This document shows positions 40,807 to 51,197 of a DNA stretch of 64,000 bases, piece by piece. The notes below the pieces were generated by a model. That model was not told the DNA's origin, ran no database searches, and saw only the letters and a list, made by a program, of their open reading frames with translations. The DNA comes from Oscillospiraceae bacterium (GTDB lineage: Bacteria > Bacillota > Clostridia > Oscillospirales > Acutalibacteraceae), in contig SVOJ01000001.1 in assembly GCA_015066385.1 (NCBI GenBank), positions 62,001 through 126,000 of the forward strand. Reading direction: 5' to 3'. Each line of letters begins with the position of its first letter. Position 1 is the stretch's first letter. Made by a program: the position numbers and the translations under genes.

Positions 40807-43419
40807 ATGGCAGATGATTTCGGTTTAAAAATCGGACTTGAAGGTGAAAAAGAGTTCAAGAAAGCCTTATCTGAAATTAATCAGAGTTTTAAGGTTCTCG
40901 GTTCTGAAATGAAGCTCGTTCAGTCGCAGTTCGGTAAAAATGATAACTCTGTCGAAGCTCTCACTGCTCGTAACCAGGTTTTAAATAAAGAAATTGAAGC
41001 ACAAAAACAGAAAATTGAAACTCTTAAGGCGGCACTGGAAAATGCCGCCACTTCTTTTGGTGAAAATGACCGAAGAACACAAAACTGGCAGATACAATTA
41101 AACAACGCTGAGGCAGCCCTTAATGGCCTTGAAAGTGAGCTTAAGGAAAACAATAGCCAACTCGAAAAGGCTTCCGATGGACTCGATGATGCAGAAAAGA
41201 ATGCAGATGATTTCGGAGAGGAAATCGAAGATGCCGGCAAGGAAAGTGAAGATGCCAGTGGCAAGTTCGAAAAGCTCGGCAGTGTATGTAAGGCAGTAGG
41301 TGCAGCAATGGCTACAGCTTTCGCTGCCGTAGGCACAGCTGCTGTTGCCGCCGGCAAGGCTCTTATTGACATGTCAAAAGAAGGTGCAGCTTATGCCGAT
41401 GATGTTTTAACTACATCAACGCAGACAGGCATTGCCACAGATAAGCTCCAGGAATATATGTATGCCGCTGAACTTGTGGATGTTTCTACCGAAACTCTCA
41501 CCAAGTCGATGGCAAAACAAATCAAATCGATGAAGGCTGTGCAAGACGGTACCAAACTCTCCGTTGAAGCCTACGATGCACTTGGTGTGTCTGTTCTCAA
41601 TGCTGACGGTACCATGCGTGATTCGGATACCGTATATTGGGAAGTTATCGATGCACTCGGCAAAATGGAAAATGAAACCGAGCGTGATGCTCTTGCAATG
41701 CAAATTCTCGGTAAATCCGCGCAGGAATTAAACCCATTAATTGAAGCCGGAGCTGAAAGAATGAATGAACTTGGTGAACAAGCACAAGCTGCCGGATATG
41801 TCATCAGCGATGATATGCTCAATGCTTATGGTGCTTTCGATGACCAACTTCAGTATTTGGCAGTCGGCGCTGATGCTGCCAAAAATGCTCTCGGCACTGT
41901 TCTTCTTCCCATCCTGACACAGCTTGCCGGAGAAGGCGTAGGTCTTCTCGGTGAGTTCACCAACGGAATACTTGATGCAAATGGTGACATAGGAGCAATG
42001 TCAGATGTAATCGGTGGGATTTTACCGAAAGCTCTTGACCTTATGATGGAGTTCGTACCTGAAATGATTGAAATAGTCGGTGAGATTATTTCTGCATTGG
42101 GCGGTGCTATTGTCGATAACCTACCTCAAATAGTAGAAAGTACTTCACAGATTATTTTTACTATTTTGACGGGTCTTACCGAAGCGTTACCGCAAATCGG
42201 TGAGGCGGCTTTATTGCTTGTAGTTACGCTGCTGGAGGGTATAATCGCAAACTTGCCGATGATACTTGAGACAGCTTTACAAGTTGTAGCAACTTTGGCT
42301 ATGGGAATAGGTACTGCATTGCCGACCCTTATACCATCGATTATCAGTATGGTTGTACAGATTTGTACTACCTTGGTAGAAAACCTGCCTCTCATTCTCA
42401 ATGCGGCCTTGCAGTTGGTGCTTGGCTTGGTTGAGGGTATTCTCGCAGCAATACCTGTGTTGGTTGAAGCTCTGCCCGAGGTAATCGGTGCGATAGTAAA
42501 TTTCTTACTTGAATCGATACCCCTTATCATTGACGCAGGTATACAGCTCTTAACTTCACTGATTACAAATCTACCGACCATCATTCAAACAATACTTACT
42601 GCTATTCCGCAGATTATTACAAGTGTTATCAATGCAATTTTAAGCAATATACCTCTCATCATTGAGGCTGGTGTCAGATTACTTGTTTCTTTGATAAGTT
42701 CATTACCGCAGATTATTACAACAATCGTAGCAGCTCTTCCACAGATTGTTACTTCTATTGTGACGCTCTTTACGAACAATGTAGGTAAGATTGCGAAAGT
42801 CGGTGTTACCTTGCTTGTATCACTCATTAAAAATCTGCCGTCTGTAATTGCAAGTATTGTAAAGGCCGTACCTCAAATCATCACAGGCATTGTAAATACC
42901 TTAACCGGACAAATCTACAAAATTACCAATGTCGGTAAAAATATCGTTCAGGGTTTATGGTCAGGTATTCAAACCTTAAAATCCTGGTTATGGAACAAGG
43001 TCAGTGCCTGGATAAACAGCATCTGGGACGGCATTTGTGATTTCTTCGGTATCAGATCACCTTCTCGTGAGATGGCTTGGATCGGTGAGATGCTTGTAAA
43101 GGGTCTCTCCGGTTCAATTGACAGCAACGGTGGTGAAGCTGTAAAAGCAGCAGAAAAGATGAGCGGAGACATTAATGATGTTATGCATTCTCTCGCAGAG
43201 GATATGTCAACAGCTCTTCCCACGAATTTTTCTGTTGATAGCAGTCTTGGAGACGAGCTCTATGCTCCGACGGGGCATTCAAAAACGAGTGGTCTTACTC
43301 TTCAGCTTAACATCGATAAATTCAATAATTATTCGAGTGAAGATGTCCGTGACCTTACAAATGAAATTCTTGTAACAGCCGGACAGTTTGCTCAAAGGAA
43401 AGGAGTGGTCTTTGCGTGA
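40807..43419 (+). CDS. Tail tape measure protein
   Basis: 870 residues. An N-terminal coiled coil (10-140: KALSEINQSFKVLGSEMKLV, NKEIEAQKQKIETLKAALEN) is followed by a Gly/Ala-rich segment and then a long hydrophobic array of ~35-40-residue repeats of the LPQII / IPLII type between about 400 and 720, then IRSPSREM near the C-terminus, a signature of Firmicutes tape measures. It sets tail length and may cross the membrane at DNA entry. RBS TAGGAGG. Confidence 0.93.
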   Translation: MADDFGLKIGLEGEKEFKKALSEINQSFKVLGSEMKLVQSQFGKNDNSVEALTARNQVLNKEIEAQKQKIETLKAALENAATSFGENDRRTQNWQIQLNNAEAALNGLESELKENNSQLEKASDGLDDAEKNADDFGEEIEDAGKESEDASGKFEKLGSVCKAVGAAMATAFAAVGTAAVAAGKALIDMSKEGAAYADDVLTTSTQTGIATDKLQEYMYAAELVDVSTETLTKSMAKQIKSMKAVQDGTKLSVEAYDALGVSVLNADGTMRDSDTVYWEVIDALGKMENETERDALAMQILGKSAQELNPLIEAGAERMNELGEQAQAAGYVISDDMLNAYGAFDDQLQYLAVGADAAKNALGTVLLPILTQLAGEGVGLLGEFTNGILDANGDIGAMSDVIGGILPKALDLMMEFVPEMIEIVGEIISALGGAIVDNLPQIVESTSQIIFTILTGLTEALPQIGEAALLLVVTLLEGIIANLPMILETALQVVATLAMGIGTALPTLIPSIISMVVQICTTLVENLPLILNAALQLVLGLVEGILAAIPVLVEALPEVIGAIVNFLLESIPLIIDAGIQLLTSLITNLPTIIQTILTAIPQIITSVINAILSNIPLIIEAGVRLLVSLISSLPQIITTIVAALPQIVTSIVTLFTNNVGKIAKVGVTLLVSLIKNLPSVIASIVKAVPQIITGIVNTLTGQIYKITNVGKNIVQGLWSGIQTLKSWLWNKVSAWINSIWDGICDFFGIRSPSREMAWIGEMLVKGLSGSIDSNGGEAVKAAEKMSGDINDVMHSLAEDMSTALPTNFSVDSSLGDELYAPTGHSKTSGLTLQLNIDKFNNYSSEDVRDLTNEILVTAGQFAQRKGVVFA

Positions 43420-44144
43420 ACTACTTTGAATATGCAGGCGTGAATTCAGATTATATGGGTCTTCGCATCGAAAAGAAGGATGTTTTTTCTGCGCCGAAAT
43501 ATGAAACTGAATTTACCGCTATTCCGGGAAGAAACGGAGATTTAATATCACCGAATGGCAGATATGGAAATGTGCAAGTGGTCTATTCTGTTTTCTTACC
43601 CGCAAAATCGAAAGAAGAACTTGCAGATAAGATTTCAGCCGTTAAAGCCTGGCTTTACGCAGAACCGAATGTTTATCACGAACTGCGTGATACTTACGAT
43701 GAGAAGTATTTCAGAAAGGCTGTGTTTGCAAGCAAGCTTGATATTGAAGATGAGCTTAATCGAATAGGCGTTTTCACTATCAGCTTTTCTTGTTTGCCTT
43801 TCAGATATGCAGTAGATGGTTTTAATGAAATCAGCGTGTCTTCCGGTACCGTCATTGAAAATCCCACAGCCTTTGAAGCAAAACCATATATTATGCTTAC
43901 GGGCAATGGTAGCGGAACTCTTACAATAACCTCTCCCGGCTCAAAAAAGAGCTGGACCTTTTCCAATATTCAGCAGTATATCGAAATAGACAGCGACCTT
44001 ATGAACTTTTATAAAGGTTCGACACCGGAAAACGATGCTGTTGAGGGTGAAGGTTTCCCGATCCTTTATCCCGGCGGAAATACATTCACTTTTTCCGGTG
44101 GGATAACCGGTGCGTATGTAATGCCGAGGTGGGTGACATTATGA
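43416..44144 (+). CDS. Distal tail protein (Dit)
   Basis: 242 residues. N-terminal Dit ring domain (FEYAGVNSDYMGLRIEKKDV, FTAIPGRNGDLISPNGRYGN) and a C-terminal galectin-like domain (YIMLTGNGSGTLTITSPGSK). GTG start inside the end of the tape-measure gene, with AAAGGAG upstream. Forms the hub between tube and baseplate. Confidence 0.88.
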   Translation: MNYFEYAGVNSDYMGLRIEKKDVFSAPKYETEFTAIPGRNGDLISPNGRYGNVQVVYSVFLPAKSKEELADKISAVKAWLYAEPNVYHELRDTYDEKYFRKAVFASKLDIEDELNRIGVFTISFSCLPFRYAVDGFNEISVSSGTVIENPTAFEAKPYIMLTGNGSGTLTITSPGSKKSWTFSNIQQYIEIDSDLMNFYKGSTPENDAVEGEGFPILYPGGNTFTFSGGITGAYVMPRWVTL

Positions 44145-46576
44145 TTCCTGTTTTATACAAGGCAAACGCTACCAACTTCAAAACCTACGGCATAGGAACT
44201 CTTACGGATTGCACCTTTTGTGAAGTTACTGAGGAAAGAAACGGCTCCTATGAACTCGTGCTGAAGTATCCTACCAACGGACCCTTATACACAGAGATAC
44301 AAACGGAAAGGCTTATAAAAGCTAAACCGAATGATACCTCCGATAATCAGTTGTTCCGAATTTACAGAATAACTACTCCCATTGAAAACATCATAACTGT
44401 TTACGCACAGCACATCTCTTATGACCTTTGCAATATTGCAGAGCTAATATGGTCGGATGAAAATATGTCTGCACCGCTTGTAATGAATAAAATCTTTTCC
44501 AATACGGCAACAACCCATAATTTTATTTGCAGTACAGACTATTCTTCATCAAAGCCTTTCTCTGTTTCCAGGCCCCAAAGCGTAAGAGCTTGTCTCGGTG
44601 GTGCTGAAGGTTCGATGTTGTCTTTATGGGGTGGCGAATTTGAATGGGATAATTTCCACATTATTCATCATCAAGGCAGAGGCACAAAGACCGGTGTTGT
44701 TATTGAATACGGAAAGAACCTAACGGCTCTTGAACATGAAAATGACAACACCGCTTTATATACAGATATTTTGCCCTTTGCTGTTTCAAGCGACATGGAC
44801 GGTAACGAAACCGTTGTTACTCTTTCAGAAGTTCTGCTTCCGGTGGTTGACACATCTCTTACTACAAGAAAAACCCTCATCAAGGATTTCTCCGATTCTT
44901 TCTCTGAAGGAGAAGAGTTGACGGAGTCCGCTCTGAGGTCAAAAGCAAACACATACATAGAGAACAATGCTCTCGGCACTGTAATTCCGAACATCAAAGT
45001 TTCCTTTGAACCTTTATGGAAATACCCCGAATATGCCACTGTATTGGAACGAGTTTCTTTATGCGATACTTTGTTGGTGAGACACTCAAAGCTCGGTTTA
45101 AAGGCAAAAGCAAAAGTAATAACCACGGTCTACGATACGCTTTCCGAAAAATATGTATCCATAACCCTCGGCGCGTCCGGTGCGAACTTGCTGCACACCA
45201 TTTCCGAGGTACAGGAAAACACCGATAAAGCCGTGGCAAAAGTAGAGCGTTTTCCAAAATTGATGAACGCAGCTATCGAAAGAGCTACCGGTCTTATTAC
45301 CGGTCAAAGCGGTGGATACGTGGTTATCAATACCTATTCCGAGAACGGACAGCCGTATGAACTGCTTATTCTTGACAACCCCGATATTAACACTGCCGTA
45401 AATGTGTGGCGTTGGAATGTGGGTGGTCTCGGTTTCAGCAGTAATGGTTATAACGGACCCTATACAACGGCAATAACCTCCGGTGGTGAAATCGTAGCTG
45501 ATTTTATTACTTCCGGTACTCTTGTTGCCAATATCATCAAAGCGGGTGTCCTTCAGTCACAAGATGGTTCTTCCTATTGGGACTTGGAAACGGGCGAAGT
45601 GCATTTAAATGCTTATGCAACAACCTCTTCCCTTGAAGAGACAAATCTTTCAATAGAGGGTATACAAGAAGACATCGTAAAAACAAACGAGAAAACATCT
45701 GAACTTCAAACAACAGCCGAAGGTCTTACAAGCTATGTATCAGACCTTACGGAAACAGTGAAAACAGTAACCGATGAACTTGGTAATCAAAGCGATGAAC
45801 TTATTGTTGCTCAAGAGAAAATCTCCGAACTTGAACACACGGTTGAAGGTTTGGGTGTCAAAGTATCGGAGCGTTTCATCGGTGGTATAAACCTGGTGAA
45901 AAACTCATCGGGTCTTAACGGATTATCCGATGACTGGACTTACAGCGGAACAGTATCCTCAAATAGCGCCACTGACACGCAGAATAACACGACAGCCGAT
46001 TCTTGCTTCGTTCTCGGTGCTTATTCTGACCTTACCCAGGTTATAACGGGCGTTGTTACCGGAACTTCCTATGTGGTGTCATTGAGAGCAAAAAAGACAA
46101 GCACATACTCAGGTTATTTCCGTGTGACATATAACGGTGATAAGTATGTGGATTTATTCAATACTTCTTCTGCATTTGATTGGCAGGATTTTACTGCAGT
46201 AATCGATGATGTGCAAGACGGTACCATAACCATTTACGCATACAGCAGAGCTGCCTCTTTGTATATAGGTGACATTATGATTACCGAGGGTTCTATAGTT
46301 CAGAAATGGACTCCCGCACCCAACGAGATATACACCACCGAGGTGAAAATCGACCGAAGAGGTATTGAAGTTTCCAATGCCGATTCACCACAAAGAACGG
46401 TTATTAACAACACGGAGTTTTCCGGTTATTACAACGATGAGAAAATATTCACCCTAAATAAGGATGAAACCATAACAAAGAAAACCACTGTTGACGGTGA
46501 GCTTACCGTTGGTAAAACAAAGTTCGTTCCGATGCCCACAGCTTCTGACGGACTTAATATTGTAATTCTTGACTAA
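44141..46576 (+). CDS. Tail-associated endopeptidase / tail spike base (Prophage_tail)
   Basis: 811 residues. The first ~380 are the Prophage_tail (gp18/Tal-like) module (DCTFCEVTEERNGSYELVLK, VYAQHISYDLCNIAELIWSD). Residues ~395-520 carry GGYVVINTYSENGQPYELLI and WDLETGEVHLNAYATTSSLE, a common linker before tip domains. A coiled coil follows (about 500-575), and the C-terminus is a carbohydrate-binding-like domain. ATG overlaps the Dit stop (ATGA). Binds to and may cleave the cell wall. Confidence 0.88.
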   Translation: MIPVLYKANATNFKTYGIGTLTDCTFCEVTEERNGSYELVLKYPTNGPLYTEIQTERLIKAKPNDTSDNQLFRIYRITTPIENIITVYAQHISYDLCNIAELIWSDENMSAPLVMNKIFSNTATTHNFICSTDYSSSKPFSVSRPQSVRACLGGAEGSMLSLWGGEFEWDNFHIIHHQGRGTKTGVVIEYGKNLTALEHENDNTALYTDILPFAVSSDMDGNETVVTLSEVLLPVVDTSLTTRKTLIKDFSDSFSEGEELTESALRSKANTYIENNALGTVIPNIKVSFEPLWKYPEYATVLERVSLCDTLLVRHSKLGLKAKAKVITTVYDTLSEKYVSITLGASGANLLHTISEVQENTDKAVAKVERFPKLMNAAIERATGLITGQSGGYVVINTYSENGQPYELLILDNPDINTAVNVWRWNVGGLGFSSNGYNGPYTTAITSGGEIVADFITSGTLVANIIKAGVLQSQDGSSYWDLETGEVHLNAYATTSSLEETNLSIEGIQEDIVKTNEKTSELQTTAEGLTSYVSDLTETVKTVTDELGNQSDELIVAQEKISELEHTVEGLGVKVSERFIGGINLVKNSSGLNGLSDDWTYSGTVSSNSATDTQNNTTADSCFVLGAYSDLTQVITGVVTGTSYVVSLRAKKTSTYSGYFRVTYNGDKYVDLFNTSSAFDWQDFTAVIDDVQDGTITIYAYSRAASLYIGDIMITEGSIVQKWTPAPNEIYTTEVKIDRRGIEVSNADSPQRTVINNTEFSGYYNDEKIFTLNKDETITKKTTVDGELTVGKTKFVPMPTASDGLNIVILD

Positions 46577-46590
46577 GGAGGTAAAAAGCT

Positions 46591-49101
46591 ATGGCATTGA
46601 GTGGTAATTTTTCAAAATATCCGTCTACATATCTTGGCTTGTACTGTACCTGGTCAGCCACACAAAGCGTTACGGGAAACTATTCTGATGTTACCTTAAA
46701 GGTCTATCTGAAATATGCATCCCTTTATGTAGGTGCAAGAGATGACTGCACGGTTTCAATTAACGGAACAAGCGAAACGTTCTCAAGTCCCGCCGTTTCG
46801 GAGGATGATTCATCAACGGCTCATTCGAAGCTGTTAAAAACAAAAAAAGTACGAGTAAATCATAACAGCGATGGTACAAAGACTGGGGTCAAACTGTCTG
46901 CCTCTTGGCGTTTCGATGGTACTTATGCCGGAACTTCAATAGGTACAATTACCGCATCGGCAACAATAAGCCTCGATGCAATCGACCGTACTGCACCCAC
47001 CATTAAATGTACTGTAGGTTCAATAACAGCTAACGGCTTTAAGATTTCAGCCACATCATCCGCTAAAGCCGATATATGGCAGTACAGCACAAACGGAGGT
47101 TCTTCTTGGACGCAGTTTTCAACGACTGCCGGAACGAGTGCAAGTATATCTCTTTCCGGTCTTACGCCGAACACTTCTTATTCGGTAAAGGTAAAAGCAA
47201 GAAAACAAAGTAACCATGTGTATGGTACTTCGTCAGCAACAACTGCCAAAACCCTCGGCGGTTCGGTTTTATCTTCGGTCGGTACGGTAACGGCTGATGC
47301 ATCCACAGTAAAAATAACTCTGAAAACAACGGTTTATGAAGCGTCATATAGCCACACCTTGGCTATTAAAAACGGCAGCACAACTTATCTTACAATTACC
47401 GGTATTACCCTTACAAAGGGAACAACGGATAATACGATAACCTTGACCTCTGCACAAAGAACAACCCTTCTCAATGCGATGGCGAGCATCAAATCTTTCA
47501 CGGGAACATTCGTGCTTACAACATTGAACGGCTCAACACAGATTGGTTCGGCATCGTCAAAAACAGCTACTGTTCAAACTTCATCGGGTAATTCCTCACC
47601 CACGATAGGGGCCTTTACAGTGGCTGATACGAACACAACTACCACAGGAGTTACGGGAAATAACCAACTTTTTATACAAGGTTATTCTACTTTACAAGTA
47701 ACCCCGGCTACCGCTACAGCAAAAAACGGAGCAAGCATTGTAAAATATTCTGCTACTTGTAACGGAGTGACGAAATCGAATACAACAGGTGCTGCTTTAA
47801 CCGTTGGTGCTATTTCAAAATCCGGTACTTTAAGTGTCGTTGTAACAGCGACCGACTCAAGAGGTTACACGGTAAGTAAAAGTATGGATATTACGGTTAT
47901 TGCTTATGCAAAGCCGAAAGTTTCATCTTTATCATTAAGACGAACCAATGAAATTGAAGCCGAAATGCAACTTACTTTCAGCGGTACAATTTCCCCCGTG
48001 ACCGTAAGCAGTACGCAGAAAAATAGTTTAACCTATGTAAGGTATAGGTACAAGAAAACCAATGCAAGTAGCTATGGCTCATATGTGAGCATTCTTTCAT
48101 CGGTTACCAAGAGTGGTTCGTCTTTCTCATTTTCAAATCTTGAGCTTTGTTCTCTCGATGCGGGAAGCTCTTATGACTTTCACATACAAATACGAGATAG
48201 TTTAGGCTCCTCGTCCTCGCTTGATCTTTATTATGTTGTTCCGCAAGGTACACCTCTTGTAGCCTTGAGAAAACAAAAAGTAGGTATCAATACCCCAAAT
48301 CCCACTGCAGCTCTCCACGTTGTGGGTGATACAAAAATATCCGGTGCGGTTACAGCAACTTCTTTTTCCGGTTCTGTTGCACCTTCATCATTATCCTCTG
48401 CGGTTCCTATTGCGAAAGGCGGTACAGGGGCTACAACAGTTGCAAATGCTATTGCTAACATAATAAATGGACAAACCATAGCCCCTAAAATTATAAAAGT
48501 AACGGGAGGTCAGTATTGGGTAGATGATGCTTACGGCATAGATATGCAGAACTCTGATATCATAAATATTAACGGCTTATATTTCAAAGATGCTGTAGAC
48601 TCTCAAGGTGAAGGTATAAACTTTTACAGAAGTGCAACAACCTGGGACAGACTTTATTCTGCTTCTGGTACATTATACTATGCTCCGAACGTTGAACACC
48701 AGACCCATCCCGGAACACGCTACCAAGTTTATCATTCGGGTGGAGCTACCATTCCTTTGGGTAAAGGCGGTACAGGTGCGACATCGGCGGCAGATGCACG
48801 AAGCAACCTCGGCCTTGCTTGTACGAGTTTGTATAAAGGAACGCTTACGGAGGGGTCCGCTACTTTTACTTATGGTAGTCACAAGGCATACATCATCATG
48901 GGGCGACCGAAAGATGGCTCTGCGGTTTGCACTATGATAACTCCGAAATCTATGATTACAACATCGGGACTTAAATATCAATTTGCCGATGAAGTGAATT
49001 ATGTAGCATTTACGTTGTCTTATTCTGGTACAACCGGAACAGTTACAATTTCAACACGAAGTTCTGATGGTTATATATCAAGAGTATTCGGTGTGAATTG
49101 A
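46591..49101 (+). CDS. Tail fibre / receptor-binding protein (DUF859-like)
   Basis: 836 residues, very Ser/Thr-rich. The N-terminus (YLGLYCTWSATQSVTGNYSD) is DUF859-like. A fibronectin-III-like segment lies at about 135-210 (LSGLTPNTSYSVKVKARKQS). The C-terminal third has two KGGTGAT collar motifs (AKGGTGATTVANAI and GKGGTGATSAADARSNLGL), as in phage fibres. Probably the host-recognition protein, last large gene of the tail module. Confidence 0.85.
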   Translation: MALSGNFSKYPSTYLGLYCTWSATQSVTGNYSDVTLKVYLKYASLYVGARDDCTVSINGTSETFSSPAVSEDDSSTAHSKLLKTKKVRVNHNSDGTKTGVKLSASWRFDGTYAGTSIGTITASATISLDAIDRTAPTIKCTVGSITANGFKISATSSAKADIWQYSTNGGSSWTQFSTTAGTSASISLSGLTPNTSYSVKVKARKQSNHVYGTSSATTAKTLGGSVLSSVGTVTADASTVKITLKTTVYEASYSHTLAIKNGSTTYLTITGITLTKGTTDNTITLTSAQRTTLLNAMASIKSFTGTFVLTTLNGSTQIGSASSKTATVQTSSGNSSPTIGAFTVADTNTTTTGVTGNNQLFIQGYSTLQVTPATATAKNGASIVKYSATCNGVTKSNTTGAALTVGAISKSGTLSVVVTATDSRGYTVSKSMDITVIAYAKPKVSSLSLRRTNEIEAEMQLTFSGTISPVTVSSTQKNSLTYVRYRYKKTNASSYGSYVSILSSVTKSGSSFSFSNLELCSLDAGSSYDFHIQIRDSLGSSSSLDLYYVVPQGTPLVALRKQKVGINTPNPTAALHVVGDTKISGAVTATSFSGSVAPSSLSSAVPIAKGGTGATTVANAIANIINGQTIAPKIIKVTGGQYWVDDAYGIDMQNSDIININGLYFKDAVDSQGEGINFYRSATTWDRLYSASGTLYYAPNVEHQTHPGTRYQVYHSGGATIPLGKGGTGATSAADARSNLGLACTSLYKGTLTEGSATFTYGSHKAYIIMGRPKDGSAVCTMITPKSMITTSGLKYQFADEVNYVAFTLSYSGTTGTVTISTRSSDGYISRVFGVN

Positions 49102-49114
49102 GGTGAAATAAATA

Positions 49115-49483
49115 ATGCAAATACGCATCAATGAAAACGGCTATGTTCAAAGCTATGCCGAAATAGGGAATCTAACAAACGGAATAGAAATTGAAGCACC
49201 TTCTGACCTTGAACACTTTGAAGTGAACTTCGAAGCCTATCAAGTAAAAGATGGTGTTCTTATTTTTGATGAAGATAAACGCTTACAACTTGACAATCAG
49301 CATATCCTTGATGACCTTCGTTTTGAGAGAGAACAGCAGTGCTTTCCAATTATTAACAGAGGCCAACTATGGTATGAGATGCTTTCAGAAACGCAAGTTG
49401 CAGAACTTCAATTGTGGTATCAAGCCTGGCTTGATGTTACAGAAACCTTGCTAATACCGGAAAGACCCGGTTGGCTAACATAA
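49115..49483 (+). CDS. Tail fibre assembly / XkdW-like protein
   Basis: 122 residues. The N-terminus (MQIRINENGYVQSYAEIGNL) resembles DUF2977-like baseplate proteins. The C-terminus (LWYEMLSETQVAELQLWYQA, WLDVTETLLIPERPGWL) is the tail-fibre-assembly pattern. GAGGTGAAATAA precedes the ATG. Directly after the fibre gene and before lysis genes, the usual place. Confidence 0.8.
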   Translation: MQIRINENGYVQSYAEIGNLTNGIEIEAPSDLEHFEVNFEAYQVKDGVLIFDEDKRLQLDNQHILDDLRFEREQQCFPIINRGQLWYEMLSETQVAELQLWYQAWLDVTETLLIPERPGWLT

Positions 49484-49553
49484 GGAAATTAGGTACTCGT
49501 CCAGGGTGCCTTTTTTTAATATAAAAAATTTTTGTCAAAGGAGGCAAAAAACT

Positions 49554-49997
49554 ATGAAAAACATCTGGACAGTAATTCAAGCAGCATTCACAGCTTTCGG
49601 TGGAGTCGTAGGTTGGTTCCTCGGAGGCTTTGATGGTTTCCTTTATGCCCTCATTGCCTTTGTGGTAATCGATTATGTGAGTGGCATTATGGTAGCCATC
49701 AGCAACAAAACCCTCTCAAGCAGAGTAGGTTTTACGGGCATCTTCAAAAAGGTGCTTATTTTCCTACTCGTGGGTGTAGGCAATATCCTTGATGTTTACA
49801 TTCTCGGTGATGCAGGGGTTCTTCGCTCGGCAGTTATCTTCTTCTATCTGTCGAATGAAGGTATTTCAATTCTTGAGAACACGGCAACTCTCGGTATGCC
49901 TTACCCCAAGAAGCTCAAGGAAATTCTCGAACAGATTAACGAAGAAGAGAAAGACGAGGAAAACAGCAATGGAACTGAAGAAACAGATTCTCACTAA
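49554..49997 (+). CDS. Phage holin (toxin secretion/lysis type)
   Basis: 147 residues. Three hydrophobic segments (about 15-50, 65-85, 90-110; e.g. VVGWFLGGFDGFLYALIAFV, KVLIFLLVGVGNILDVYILG) and an acidic, soluble C-terminus (EEKDEENSNGTEETDSH). Matches the Cph1/TcdE-like holin family. The ATG at 49554 follows GGAGG at 9 nt. The endolysin start lies inside its 3' end. Confidence 0.9.
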   Translation: MKNIWTVIQAAFTAFGGVVGWFLGGFDGFLYALIAFVVIDYVSGIMVAISNKTLSSRVGFTGIFKKVLIFLLVGVGNILDVYILGDAGVLRSAVIFFYLSNEGISILENTATLGMPYPKKLKEILEQINEEEKDEENSNGTEETDSH

Positions 49998-51041
49998 CAA
50001 CGCCTGTTACAAGGCGAATCAGAAAATCAAGGTCAAAGGCATAATGGTTCATTCAACCGGGGCTAATAACCCCTGGTTGAAGCGTTATGTCGGTCCTGAT
50101 GATGGTTACCTTGGTGTAAACACCTATGGTAACCACTGGAATACTTATACCCCGGTGGCAGACAGATTTGCTGTCACGCTTTTATCGGTAAACTCAAGGA
50201 TGGCAGCATTGCGACGTACCAAACATTGCCTTGGGACCACAGAGGCTGGCACGCAGGTGGGGCTGCCAACAACACACACATCGGCTTTGAAATCTGCGAG
50301 GATGGTCTTACCGATAAGACCTACTTCAATAAGGTTTACAAAGAAGCTGTTGAACTCTGTGTATATCTCTGCAAACTCTACGGTCTTACAGCTGATAACA
50401 TTATCTGCCACAGCGAAGGTTATAAGAAAGGTATCGCTACTAACCACGGTGATGTTATGCATTGGTTTCCCAAACATGGTAAGTCTATGGATACCTTCAG
50501 AGCAGACGTCAAGAAAGCTCTTGATGCAGATAAAAAGACCGAAACATCAACTACAACAAAGCCTGCGACACCTACAACGGGAACAACCACCACCTCGAAG
50601 GCTACATTCAAGGAAGGCACAAAGGTCGCATTTAAGGAATCTGCAAAGAAGTACAATCCTTCTTCTTCTACTATTCCCGAATGGGTAAAGGATGATTATT
50701 ACCACATCGTTACACAGACCAAGTCGAATGGCAAGGCTGTGAAGAAGGGCGGCAAGACTTGTGTTCTTCTTGGTGAAAAGGTTAATAAAAAGACCGGAAA
50801 GACCGAGGATGGTATTAACACCTGGGTAGCTATTGAAAATCTCACGCTTGTGGGTAAGACTACAACCACAACTACAACCACTCCTGCGTATACTACTTAC
50901 ACAGTGAAAGAAAATGATACCCTTTGGGATATTGCCAAAGCCAAGCTCGGCAGCGGTTTAAGATATACCGAAATTGTAAAGCTCAACAATCTCAAGAACG
51001 ATACAATTTATGAGGGTCAGAAACTTAAAATCCCCAACTAA
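49969..51041 (+). pseudogene. N-acetylmuramoyl-L-alanine amidase endolysin, broken by a frameshift
   Basis: Two parts in different frames together give an amidase_2 endolysin. Part 1 (49969 to about 50151) has IMVHSTGANNPWLKRYVGPD and YGNHW. Part 2 continues in the -1 frame from about 50151 with GGRQICCHAFIGKLKDGSIA, then LPWDHRGWHAGGAANNTHIG, the HSEGYKKGIATNHGDVMHWF zinc/active-site region, a Thr-rich linker, an SH3-like segment and a C-terminal LysM domain (YTVKENDTLWDIAKAKLG). One base appears missing in CCCCGGTGG. Either the prophage cannot lyse by this enzyme or the base is a sequence error. Confidence 0.85.
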
Positions 51042-51046
51042 CCATT

Positions 51047-51088
51047 ACGCCCATCGTGCCTTAACCGGTTCGGTGGGCGTTTTTTTTT
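51047..51088 (+). terminator. Strong intrinsic terminator after the lysis genes
   Basis: ACGCCCA / TGGGCGT arms with a 20-nt loop and nine T. It ends the late operon just before the independently promoted moron. Confidence 0.85.
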
Positions 51089-51140
51089 GTTTTGTGAGTC
51101 CGTTTTATAGGACTTGACTATCTACTAACGCACACACCTA

Positions 51141-51168
51141 TTGATTTCGCTGAAAAAAATTATATAAT
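51141..51168 (+). promoter_or_regulatory. Sigma-A promoter of the moron operon
   Basis: TTGATT (51141-51146), 16-nt spacer, perfect TATAAT (51163-51168), about 30 nt before the 650-residue gene. Implies expression from the silent prophage. Confidence 0.7.
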
Positions 51169-51197
51169 TAAAGTATCAAAGAAAACGGAGGCTTATT

